Origin: Actinoplanes palleronii
GTDB taxonomy: Bacteria; Actinomycetota; Actinomycetes; Mycobacteriales; Micromonosporaceae
Assembly (NCBI RefSeq): GCF_016862315.1
Contig: NZ_BOMS01000110.1
Coordinates: 1-64,000, forward strand
DNA: 64,000 bases
Direction of reading: 5' to 3'
Made by a program: the position numbers and the translations under genes. A model generated the notes under the pieces. That model saw only the letters and a program-made list of their open reading frames with translations, searched no databases and was not told the origin of the DNA. This document shows, in pieces, positions 57,968 to 64,000 of the stretch; position 1 is the stretch's first letter; each line of letters starts with the position of its first letter.

Positions 57968-58584
57968 GACGCACCTGCGGCCAGCGCGAACAGGTCCATC
58001 TGCTCGAACACGGGTTCCGGCTCCGGCTCCGGGATGGCCTGCACCGGCACGGGTGCCGGACAGCCGCACGAGCAGCGCCAGGCGCACGCCTTGCCGGACA
58101 GCCACACCTCGGCCAGCGCGCCGCCCGTGCGGCCGACGACGTACGTCTCGCCGCCACGCCGGGCACCGTGCACGTGCGTGGTGCACTGCTCGTGCCGGTC
58201 GGTGCCGCAGTGTCCGCACCGCCCGTACTGGCACCGGCAGCGCCGGACGGCGGCCGGACCAAGCTGCAGATCGTCCTGACCCTTGCCGCGAGCCTCTGCG
58301 CCGACTGATCGCCGGTAGGTCTGGGTGAGCACCTCGCGGTAGATCCAGTCCGCGGCGTCCTCGGTCATCGGGGCGAGCGCACCGCGGTCCAGCTCGACCA
58401 GCAGCCGGCATCCGGCCGGGGTGGCGGTGACGTACATCGGGCTGGTCCGGTGGGTGCAGTCCCGCACCAGCCCGGCTGCGGCGAGCACGTTGCGTGCGGC
58501 GCCCAGCTCGGTCGCGGTGAGGTCTGCCCGGCGTCCGGCGGCATACGCCCGGAGGGCCAGCAGGTCGCGCGGTGAGAGGTTCAC
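57964..58584 (-). CDS. Winged-helix/Cys phage protein (206 aa)
   Basis: The N-terminal part looks like a winged helix (LSPRDLLALRAYAAGRRADL, ATELGAARNVLAAAGLVRDC). A Cys/His-rich middle follows (RCRCQYGRCGHCGTDRHEQC) and a third pair, WRCSCGCPAP. GTG 58584 has GGGAGGTG upstream. A zinc-binding DNA-associated protein is plausible. Confidence 0.68.
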   Translation of the reverse strand: MNLSPRDLLALRAYAAGRRADLTATELGAARNVLAAAGLVRDCTHRTSPMYVTATPAGCRLLVELDRGALAPMTEDAADWIYREVLTQTYRRSVGAEARGKGQDDLQLGPAAVRRCRCQYGRCGHCGTDRHEQCTTHVHGARRGGETYVVGRTGGALAEVWLSGKACAWRCSCGCPAPVPVQAIPEPEPEPVFEQMDLFALAAGAS

Positions 58585-58775
58585 AGCACCTCCCCCGCCA
58601 CCCGGATCGTCTCGACCCGAGGCAGCTCGCACGCGCCCCAGCAGTCCGGGTTGCCGCACGCCAGGCACGCGTCGGCACCGTCCTCGTACCGGCAGCCGAG
58701 CCGCCCGTCGCACTCGCAGTCGGTCGGCCCGTTGTCGGAGCGGTCGAGCGTGCAGCGGTCAGTCACGGCGCTCAC
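58581..58775 (-). CDS. Cys-rich small protein (64 aa)
   Basis: Nine cysteines in 64 residues: CTLDRSDNGPTDCECDGRLG, CRYEDGADACLACGNPDC, WGACELP. Likely a zinc-binding protein. GTG start, overlapping neighbours. Confidence 0.66.
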   Translation of the reverse strand: MSAVTDRCTLDRSDNGPTDCECDGRLGCRYEDGADACLACGNPDCWGACELPRVETIRVAGEVL

Positions 58776-59028
58776 CGCCGTCCGGCAGCCAGGCGTCCTT
58801 GACTGCGTCGATCCAGGCCTGCCCGCGCAGGTCGGCCAGCGCGTACCGCTGGCTGGCGATCACCCGGTGCCGGTAGCGCTCGGCGAGCCACCGGTCCCGG
58901 GCCCGGGAGAGGCCGCGCGGGGAGCAGATGTCGTACCACTCGGTGTTGGCCAGAGCCAGCTTCCGGAGGTGATCGTCGTACCGCTCCCAGCGGAGCAGGC
59001 GGCGGTGGAGCTTCGTCAGGCTGGCCAT
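58759..59028 (-). CDS. Small basic phage protein (89 aa)
   Basis: MASLTKLHRRLLRWERYDDH, YDICSPRGLSRARDRWLAER and QAWIDAVKDAWLPDG. Arg/Trp-rich helices suggest nucleic-acid contact. It is coupled to the preceding gene by TGATG. Function unknown. Confidence 0.66.
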   Translation of the reverse strand: MASLTKLHRRLLRWERYDDHLRKLALANTEWYDICSPRGLSRARDRWLAERYRHRVIASQRYALADLRGQAWIDAVKDAWLPDGGERRD

Positions 59029-59285
59029 CAGTGCACCCCCGCCCGCTTCGCCTCGACGAGGCGCTCGGTGGCCACACGGCACCCGGCGGTCCGGCGGCAC
59101 GCGCCGAGCTTGGACAGCGGATGCCCGAGCGCGCAGACCGTGGGCCGGGCGGGCTCGTCGACCAGGCCGAGCATTTGGAGCAGGTCGGCGTTGCCGCTGC
59201 GCTCCAGGTACCGGCTGGCGGCGGCCCGGGTGTCGGGGTGCTGGTGGTACGTCTGGTCCAGGTCGGTGGTCAGGTTGTCGGTCAT
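59028..59285 (-). CDS. Small phage protein with Cys motif (85 aa)
   Basis: MTDNLTTDLDQTYHQHPDTR, then CALGHPLSKLGACRRTAGCR. A Cys-His pattern that may bind zinc. ATG 59285 overlaps the upstream stop. Unknown function. Confidence 0.66.
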   Translation of the reverse strand: MTDNLTTDLDQTYHQHPDTRAAASRYLERSGNADLLQMLGLVDEPARPTVCALGHPLSKLGACRRTAGCRVATERLVEAKRAGVH

Positions 59286-59704
59286 CGCGCACCGTCCTCG
59301 TGCCATTCGTCGCCGCACCACTCCGGCCCGTCGCCCTGGTCGATCGCGTTGCGGCCGGAGTTCTCGCCGTCGCGCGTGGTCGACTCGCAGGTGGGGCACT
59401 GGTCGGCCTCCCACTTCACGCAGTGAACAATCGGGCCTGGCTTGATGCCGTGCTCGGGCTGCCCGGCGAGGCTGACTCCCGCCGCGCACGACTCGTCGCC
59501 GCCCGTGCAGCCCACGCAGCCACCGGGCGCGTCGCAGGTGTCGTCCCACGGCTCCTGGTAGTGCTTGCAGGTCTTGCACCCACGCGCTTCGGGGTTCTTC
59601 CAGCACCGGCCGATGTGGTCGCGGACGCGGGCCTTACTCGCTCCAGAGCGTGGGCAGTGGGTGCACCTATAGCGGGTGGTCCGGAAGGAAATCGGCTGGT
59701 TCAT
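59282..59704 (-). CDS. Cys-rich phage protein (140 aa)
   Basis: Many CxxC pairs: YRCTHCPRSGASKARVRDHI, CKTCKHYQEPWDDTCDAPGG, CVGCTGGDESC, DQCPTCESTT and EWCGDEW. At least three possible zinc ribbons. Coupled by ATGA on both sides. Function unknown. Confidence 0.68.
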   Translation of the reverse strand: MNQPISFRTTRYRCTHCPRSGASKARVRDHIGRCWKNPEARGCKTCKHYQEPWDDTCDAPGGCVGCTGGDESCAAGVSLAGQPEHGIKPGPIVHCVKWEADQCPTCESTTRDGENSGRNAIDQGDGPEWCGDEWHEDGAR

Positions 59705-59919
59705 CGCGCACCGCCTTCCGCGCCGGGCCGCAGCTTGAGCCGCCGGTCGAGCCAGAAGTCGATCGCGCCGAGGATGGTCTCGGTGCGCGGCCGGGCGGCG
59801 AGCTTGGCCAGCTCGATGTCGACGTGGCGCAGGCGGATGGTCAGCGGCGAGGGCGTGAGCGCGGGATGGCCGGGCTGGTGGTCGAGGTGGACAGTGGGGC
59901 GGCTGCGGTTGAGGAACAT
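59701..59919 (-). CDS. Small phage protein (72 aa)
   Basis: MFLNRSRPTVHLDHQPGHPA, RLRHVDIELAKLAARPRTET and ILGAIDFWLDRRLKL. The end has the look of a small helical DNA-associated protein. ATG 59919 shares bases with the upstream stop (TGATG). Confidence 0.6.
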   Translation of the reverse strand: MFLNRSRPTVHLDHQPGHPALTPSPLTIRLRHVDIELAKLAARPRTETILGAIDFWLDRRLKLRPGAEGGAR

Positions 59920-60524
59920 CAGGCGTCCACCGCCTCGGCGGTCCGCGTCTTCGCCTTGTCGTACGCCTTGATCCCAGCGACGATCGCGTTCAGGCAGTAC
60001 AGGAAGTGCCAGTCCCAGTCGCGGAGGTCCCACTCCCACGTGCCCGACCACAGTCCGGCCTGCTCGCCGTCGCGCAGGATCTCGCGCGCCCCGTCTTCGC
60101 AGTCGCCCTCGCCGTCGTTGACCCGCTCTTTGATCTCGTCACGGGTCTCGCGCTGCTCGTCGGTCAGGTCGGCGTCGGCCAGGTCGTCGAGGTGCTCCGT
60201 GACGAGCTGCTTGAACATGTCCTCGGAGTAGGACGAGGTCCGCTTGTGGTCGTCCTTGACCTTCTCGGCCCAGTACGTCGGGTTGACCTCGTGCCCCCGG
60301 AAGAAGGCGAACATGTCCTGGATGCGGGCGAAGACGTAGCTGTCCAGGTCGCCGCTGATGGCGAGGTGGCCGGGCCAGGTGATCAGCTCGTAGCGGTAGA
60401 GGCCGGTGCCCGGCTTGGCCATGAGGATGTGCCGGTAGAGGCCGTCGTCGTGCAGGACGGTCAGCTCGTGCTCGACGGTGTTCAGCTCGAACATCTTGGC
60501 GACGCGCGCCTGGGTGTCGGTCAT
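59919..60524 (-). CDS. Conserved-looking phage protein, unknown (201 aa)
   Basis: ELNTVEHELTVLHDDGLYRH, FKQLVTEHLDDLADADLTDE, then EWDLRDWDWHFLYCLNAIVA. An acidic, well-formed globular protein with a clear ribosome site (TAGGAG) at the start. It resembles unassigned proteins of actinophage early regions. Confidence 0.7.
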   Translation of the reverse strand: MTDTQARVAKMFELNTVEHELTVLHDDGLYRHILMAKPGTGLYRYELITWPGHLAISGDLDSYVFARIQDMFAFFRGHEVNPTYWAEKVKDDHKRTSSYSEDMFKQLVTEHLDDLADADLTDEQRETRDEIKERVNDGEGDCEDGAREILRDGEQAGLWSGTWEWDLRDWDWHFLYCLNAIVAGIKAYDKAKTRTAEAVDA

Positions 60525-60590
60525 CAGGTGCTCCTAGGTCTGTGCCTCGCGGGCCGCCGGCGCAGGGGTCACGGCGGCCCGCGAGGGGGT

Positions 60591-61016
60591 CTACGGGGTG
60601 GTGGTGAGGATCTCGGCGGCGGTCATGCCGTGGATGGAGAGCTTCGGGAGCGCCTTGCGGGCCAGCCGCAGCGCCTCGTCCAGTTCGAACCGGTGCGCCT
60701 TTAGCCACCTGTCGGTCCGGCTTGACGGCAGCGGCTCGTAGTCCCAGACGCCGCGGCGGTTGATGCAGTAGCTGCGCCAGATGACGGCCCACTTGCCGCG
60801 CCCCCGGTAGGCCACCTTGACCTGGAAGAGGCTGGCTTCGGGGTGTTCCTCGGGCAGCGCGGAGAGCGTGTACTCGGTGGCCTGCGCCTGGTCGCGCTCG
60901 ACGATGGCGAGCACGTCTTCGACGGCCGCCTCCGTCCACGGGTCCAGCCGGTCGCCGTCGGCAACGCCCATGCGGCGCTTCACGGCGGTCCGCATCTCGT
61001 CGGTCAGCTCGATCAC
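60591..61016 (-). CDS. Small phage protein (141 aa)
   Basis: MIELTDEMRTAVKRRMGVAD, EDVLAIVERDQAQATEYTLS, KVAYRGRGKWAVIWRSYCIN and FELDEALRLARKALPKLSIH. An RxxGKWxV strand and helices are visible. It shares the MIExTDEM start with the next protein upstream, so the two N-termini are related. GTG 61016 overlaps as GTGA. Confidence 0.66.
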   Translation of the reverse strand: MIELTDEMRTAVKRRMGVADGDRLDPWTEAAVEDVLAIVERDQAQATEYTLSALPEEHPEASLFQVKVAYRGRGKWAVIWRSYCINRRGVWDYEPLPSSRTDRWLKAHRFELDEALRLARKALPKLSIHGMTAAEILTTTP

Positions 61017-61279
61017 GAGGAGGCTCCGTCCTGGTCGGCGGGGAAAAGGGCGGCCAGCCGGTCCCGGGCCGCGCACTCGGCGCACGGCCGGTTGGCGGCG
61101 TGGTCCGGGCTCAGGGCGATGTGGACGGGCATGTTGTGCCGGTTGAGCACCAGGCGTACGTCGTCGGCGATCGTGCCGAGGGCGGCCGCAAGGCCCACCC
61201 GGATCGCGTGCGCATCGGTCGCGGTGATCTCGGGCTCGCCAGCGAAGGCGTAGATCATCTCGTCAGTCGGCTCGATCAC
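61013..61279 (-). CDS. Small phage protein (88 aa)
   Basis: MIEPTDEMIYAFAGEPEITA, AIRVGLAAALGTIADDVRLV, and CAECAARDRLAAL at the end. Its N-terminus resembles that of the 60591-61016 product. GTG 61279 overlaps the preceding stop. Confidence 0.65.
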   Translation of the reverse strand: MIEPTDEMIYAFAGEPEITATDAHAIRVGLAAALGTIADDVRLVLNRHNMPVHIALSPDHAANRPCAECAARDRLAALFPADQDGASS

Positions 61280-61629
61280 GACGCACCGTCCGCCGGGTAG
61301 GTGAACGTGAGGTCGTCAGCGCGATGGTGTGCCCAGGTTTCGATGCGACCGGTAGCGCTGATCTCGATCTCGACATCCCAGCCCTGCTCATGCCATTCGA
61401 TCTGGGTACCGCCGTCGGTCATCGGCATGACCTGCGGAGCCAGCCTGGTCGGGTACATCAAAGTGAGCCCGCGCACCACCGCCAGCACCTGCCGGGTGGC
61501 TTCAACGCCCTCCTGGGTGGGTGCCGGGGCGTCGTCAATCCATCCGGGCTCAAGGGCAGCCAGCTCGTCAAGGCGGGCCATTCGCTCGTTCCACCAGTCC
61601 GGATTAGTCAGGTGGGCCGGGGCGGTCAT
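61276..61629 (-). CDS. Small acidic phage protein (117 aa)
   Basis: MTAPAHLTNPDWWNERMARL, DELAALEPGWIDDAPAPTQE, then IEWHEQGWDVEIEISATGRI. The E-W-H..G.D.E.EI pattern is frequent in phage and immunity-region proteins of unknown role. ATG 61629 is coupled (TGATG-like) to the next gene. Confidence 0.66.
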   Translation of the reverse strand: MTAPAHLTNPDWWNERMARLDELAALEPGWIDDAPAPTQEGVEATRQVLAVVRGLTLMYPTRLAPQVMPMTDGGTQIEWHEQGWDVEIEISATGRIETWAHHRADDLTFTYPADGAS

Positions 61630-61799
61630 TACGACGCCACCGCGGCGACGAACCGCTTGCAGTCGCACAGCGACGACGAGCACCCGGTGCGCTCTCCCGA
61701 CGTGGACAGGTTGTGCAGCACGTCCAGGTCGCCGCAGGTGCAGCGGACCGGCTCGGTCGGTACCAGGCCGTCAGTGCGGCCCTGATCGCGGGGGCTCAT
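61629..61799 (-). CDS. Tiny Cys-rich protein (56 aa)
   Basis: MSPRDQGRTDGLVPTEPVRC, TCGDLDVLHNLSTSGERTGC, SSSLCDCKRF. Cys and His are placed as in C-x-C-x7-H zinc knuckles. ATG 61799 overlaps the previous stop as ATGA. Confidence 0.64.
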   Translation of the reverse strand: MSPRDQGRTDGLVPTEPVRCTCGDLDVLHNLSTSGERTGCSSSLCDCKRFVAAVAS

Positions 61800-62035
61800 C
61801 GCACACCCGCCTGGTTCCAGCGCATGATCTGCTCGCTGGTCGGCTCGATCCAGTACGTGGTGCCATGCGGACACTCGTAGCCGTTCGCGCCGTACGGGCT
61901 CGTGACGAGCGGCGGGGCGGTGCTGACCGTGATCTCGCAGCCCTCGCCGGTCTCGCCGCCAATCCTGGCCATCTGGTCGATCAGCAACTGGGCGCACTCG
62001 GTACGTCCGAGCGCGGTTGTCGGGCAGGCGCTCAC
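61796..62035 (-). CDS. Small phage protein (79 aa)
   Basis: MSACPTTALGRTECAQLLID, YGANGYECPHGTTYWIEPTS and EQIMRWNQAGVR. CPHGTxYWxEPT is a pattern seen in small actinophage proteins. GTG 62035 overlaps the ArsR stop. Function unknown. Confidence 0.65.
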   Translation of the reverse strand: MSACPTTALGRTECAQLLIDQMARIGGETGEGCEITVSTAPPLVTSPYGANGYECPHGTTYWIEPTSEQIMRWNQAGVR

Positions 62036-62397
62036 GCGATCACCTCGGCGACCTGCGGGGCCACATCAACGGTCGTTGCGGCCGGACCGTTGTCGCCCGG
62101 GTCGATCATCCGGGACAGCCGGGCCACCGCATCAACGTCGATCTCGCGCAGCCCGGCATCCGTGGTGCGGATCAGTCCCGACTGGCCGAGCACCTTCAGG
62201 TGGTGCGACACGTTCGGCTGCTTCATGCCGGTCCGGGCCACCAGATCCGAAACGGTCGTTGGTCCGTGGCGGCGGAGCAGGCCGAGGATGCGCAGCCGGG
62301 CCGGGTCCGCGATGACCTTCAGCGCGTCGGCGAGACGGGCGGCATCAGCGGCCGTGAACGCGCCGTACGGCCGGAACGGGGAGGAGAAGGCGCTCAT
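62032..62397 (-). CDS. ArsR-family winged-helix regulator
   Basis: A 121-residue ArsR-type protein: ADALKVIADPARLRILGLLR, HGPTTVSDLVARTGMKQPNV, SHHLKVLGQSGLIRTTDAGL. No metal-binding ELCVCDL cysteines, so not a metal sensor of the classical type. It is coupled by ATGA to the RecT-like gene upstream, an unusual place for an ArsR gene; likely a phage early-gene regulator. Confidence 0.82.
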   Translation of the reverse strand: MSAFSSPFRPYGAFTAADAARLADALKVIADPARLRILGLLRRHGPTTVSDLVARTGMKQPNVSHHLKVLGQSGLIRTTDAGLREIDVDAVARLSRMIDPGDNGPAATTVDVAPQVAEVIA

Positions 62398-63257
62398 CGG
62401 TCGCCGCCCTGCTGCTGGTCGCGCTTCTCGATCAGCGCGCTGATGATCCGATCGGCCTCGGCCCGGGTCAGATCAGCGCTGGTTTCGAGCGATTCCAGCC
62501 CGAGGATTCGGGCGGTCACCGTGAGTCGGGCGTCCCGGTTCTCGTCGCCGGCGTAGCCCAGCTCGCCCCACAGCGCGAACATCTGGCCGCGCTGGCCGGA
62601 CGTCATCGGCTCGTCGACGGGGGCCGCATCAATGGCGACCGGGTCGTCCAGGTCGGCCATCGTCAGTCGCCGGGCCGGCGCCGGGGACGGGGCGAGTGCG
62701 GGCTGGTCGCCGATTTCCTCGGCGGCATACGGCATCCCCATGATCGCGTCGCTGGCGATCCAGCGGCACATCTCGGCGGTGGCGCGGGCGACAAGCATGG
62801 CCTGCGGCTGTTTCTGCCACTGATCCTTCTTCAGCAGGTCCATCGCCCGAGCCCGGTCGATGTCCCAGACCGAGGTCTGCCAGTCACCCAGCCCGTCGCG
62901 GCGGCCGCGGACCACGGCCCGGGTCGGCGTGGACTCGACGATCTCGACGGCGTGGCCGGCGCCCTGGACGACGGCGCGCAGCGTGATCGCCTTCGGGGCC
63001 GGGATGCCCTGGATGTTGTCGAAGGCCCGGAGGCTGGCCATCGGGTCGAAGCCCAGCTCGGCGCCGGCCAGCATGGCGGCGGCGGCCTCGTCGGGCTTCC
63101 CGCGGTAGGCGGCCGGGGCGAACGAGGTGCTGCACACCTTCTGCGCGATGGCGAAGACGGCGTCGGCCTGCTGGAGCCAGCGGCCGAGGCGGTCCACGGC
63201 GTTGTCGGTGTAGACGGCGACGGCGTTCTGCTCGTCGCGCATGGCGATCTCAGACAT
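62394..63257 (-). CDS. RecT-like recombinase / ssDNA-annealing protein
   Basis: A 287-residue protein. FAPAAYRGKPDEAAAAMLAG, AELGFDPMASLRAFDNIQGI, PAPKAITLRAVVQGAGHAVE, then KKDQWQKQPQAMLVARATAE and MCRWIASDAIMGMPYAAEEI. The pattern of K-x-D...MLAGxELG..PM and PxAML..R...E..R resembles the RecT/Bet superfamily core. ATG 63257 has GGAGG 8 bases upstream. No partner exonuclease is within the window; it may lie further right. Confidence 0.68.
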   Translation of the reverse strand: MSEIAMRDEQNAVAVYTDNAVDRLGRWLQQADAVFAIAQKVCSTSFAPAAYRGKPDEAAAAMLAGAELGFDPMASLRAFDNIQGIPAPKAITLRAVVQGAGHAVEIVESTPTRAVVRGRRDGLGDWQTSVWDIDRARAMDLLKKDQWQKQPQAMLVARATAEMCRWIASDAIMGMPYAAEEIGDQPALAPSPAPARRLTMADLDDPVAIDAAPVDEPMTSGQRGQMFALWGELGYAGDENRDARLTVTARILGLESLETSADLTRAEADRIISALIEKRDQQQGGDR

Positions 63258-63474
63258 GGTTGTCCTCCGGGAGGGCACGCAGGGTCTTGGTCAGGAGAGC
63301 GCGCACGGTTGCGGCGTCTCGGATCCCGCCGCCCACCTCGACGGCGAGGTTGAATTCGTCGCCCGGCAGGTCCTTGGCGACGATGAACGCCCATGGCTCG
63401 CCATTGGCTAGGTGGTCGAGCATGTCCAACCGGGCGTCGCCGTCGGGTGCCTTGGACTCCTTGTATTCGGTCAT
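63250..63474 (-). CDS. Small phage protein (74 aa)
   Basis: MTEYKESKAPDGDARLDMLD, NGEPWAFIVAKDLPGDEFNL, AVEVGGGIRDAATVRALLTK. A compact alpha/beta pattern. It overlaps the RecT-like gene start by 8 bases. Function unknown. Confidence 0.66.
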   Translation of the reverse strand: MTEYKESKAPDGDARLDMLDHLANGEPWAFIVAKDLPGDEFNLAVEVGGGIRDAATVRALLTKTLRALPEDNHV

Positions 63475-63695
63475 CAGAACGGGCACCTTTCCTGGCGTTC
63501 CTTGCGGATCTTGCGGATGTGCTTCATGGCCGCCACGGCCTGCATCTGGGCGATCTCCAGGGACTCCGTGGATTCGTCCCAATCGGCGGCGGGCGGAATG
63601 ACGACCGAGACCTGGACGTGCAGCCCGGTCGGGTCGGTGATCGTGGCCTCATGCACCCACGGCGTGCGGCCGTACTCATCGCGTTCGAGTTCCAT
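63474..63695 (-). CDS. Small phage protein (73 aa)
   Basis: MELERDEYGRTPWVHEATIT, DPTGLHVQVSVVIPPAADWD, LEIAQMQAVAAMKHIRKIRK, ending QERCPF. Coupled to both neighbours. Function unknown. Confidence 0.65.
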   Translation of the reverse strand: MELERDEYGRTPWVHEATITDPTGLHVQVSVVIPPAADWDESTESLEIAQMQAVAAMKHIRKIRKERQERCPF

Positions 63696-64000
63696 CACCA
63701 CTCCTCCGTCCGGACCGTCGGGAAGTTGAGGTGGGCGAACTCGCCATGCAGTTCGCGTGCTGCGGCGTCGTACGCCCTTGCCGCGTCGTCCTGGCTGTCG
63801 AAATAGCCCAGGTAGAAGTACCTGCGGTCCTTCTTGATCTGCGCCAACCACGGACGGCTCTTCCGACGAGAAATCAGCGAGACGCCCTTGTGTTGCGACG
63901 ACGCCGTGCGCATCGATCCCTTGTTGCAGTTGTTTTGGGAATGCGTCGCGGGGCGCAGATTGGCGCGACGGTTGTCCATGCCATCGCCGTTGATGTGATC
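63695..64000 (-). CDS. HNH-AP2 homing endonuclease, 5' end cut by window edge
   Basis: The frame is open to the window edge. It shows the second half of the HNH motif (DHINGDGMDNRRANLRPATH then SQNNCNK), followed by an AP2 DNA-binding domain: HKGVSLISRRKSRPWLAQIK, RRYFYLGYFDSQDDAARAYD, AAARELHGEFAHLNFP. This is the typical phage HNH-AP2 homing endonuclease. The N-terminus is beyond 64000. Confidence 0.88.
   Translation of the reverse strand, partial: DHINGDGMDNRRANLRPATHSQNNCNKGSMRTASSQHKGVSLISRRKSRPWLAQIKKDRRYFYLGYFDSQDDAARAYDAAARELHGEFAHLNFPTVRTEEW

Larger units (their letters stand above)
24437..64000. mobile_element. Siphovirus-type prophage (right end outside window)
   Basis: The segment begins after tRNA-Thr with a tyrosine integrase and includes a lysogeny zone, lysis genes, a full long-tail module, capsid, portal, terminase, HNH, replication and recombination genes. 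Genes for assembly and replication lie on the minus strand in one direction. Tail genes with a long tape measure and a G/GT frameshift, without sheath or baseplate spike genes, indicate a non-contractile tail. The module order is complete as far as visible. The right junction is not in the window. Confidence 0.93.

Noticed and set aside
24437..64000. Integrative conjugative element or plasmid instead of phage
   Set aside because: Portal, terminase, capsid, tape measure and endolysin genes are all present, and no FtsK-type transfer ATPase was seen.
24437..64000. Second copy of the tRNA-Thr 3' end (attR) inside the window
   Set aside because: I looked for GTCGGTTCGATCCCGAC and the acceptor strand and did not find another copy.

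Overview
The window is high-GC DNA with GTG starts, purine-rich ribosome sites and many 4-base ATGA/GTGA gene overlaps. This is typical of an actinomycete, and the gene families (DUF3263, DUF4032, a Cdc48-like AAA protein, an MsiK-type ATPase) fit the Micromonosporaceae, for example Actinoplanes. The genus is inference. Two parts meet at a tRNA-Thr(TGT) gene at 24363-24436.

Positions 1-24362 are chromosomal. They hold a truncated GNAT gene; a two-gene ABC exporter locus whose ATPase is fused to a secreted-type alpha/beta hydrolase; a Cdc48-like double AAA ATPase; a DUF3263 protein; and a second ABC-2 ATPase/permease pair. An amino-sugar catabolic locus follows (DeoR regulator divergent from a SIS-domain deaminase, ROK kinase and NagA-type deacetylase). 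After it come a triplicated 61-bp palindromic repeat, a divergent MBL hydrolase/MarR pair with two operators, a PAP2 protein, a secreted serine protease, a DUF4032 protein, a two-RCK ion channel, a secreted Ala/Pro-rich protein, a GNAT protein, a membrane-anchored beta-propeller, and the shared sugar-ABC ATPase MsiK.

From the 3' end of tRNA-Thr to the end of the window (about 39.5 kb) lies most of a siphovirus-type prophage. The integrase at 24541 reads away from the tRNA. Next is a mixed-strand lysogeny/accessory zone (25.5-30.5 kb) with two paralogous AlpA-like proteins, a trio of tiny coupled genes, a HTH protein with an operator-like palindrome, and a four-gene membrane/HTH operon of unknown role. 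The rest reads on the minus strand. From right to left it runs: HNH-AP2 endonuclease (cut by the window edge), RecT-like protein, ArsR-type regulator, a long chain of coupled small cysteine-rich genes, replication initiator with iteron-like palindromes, four XRE HTH units in three genes, two HNH genes between terminators, terminases, portal, MuF-like protein, scaffold, SU10-like capsid, connectors, tail tube, the G/GT chaperone pair with a CCCTTTC -1 slippery site, a 1238-residue tape measure, minor tail proteins, M15-type endolysin and holin-like membrane proteins. The other attachment site is not in the window, and no essential module present here is visibly broken, so the prophage could be intact.

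No stretch without a gene exceeds about 300 bases. The largest gaps are 457-735 (30-bp tandem repeats), 14445-14674 (hairpin), 13091-13292 (61-bp repeats) and 25767-25960 (prophage control region). Functions are assigned by reading the translated proteins without a database search. Gene starts were chosen from ribosome sites, overlaps and family starts.
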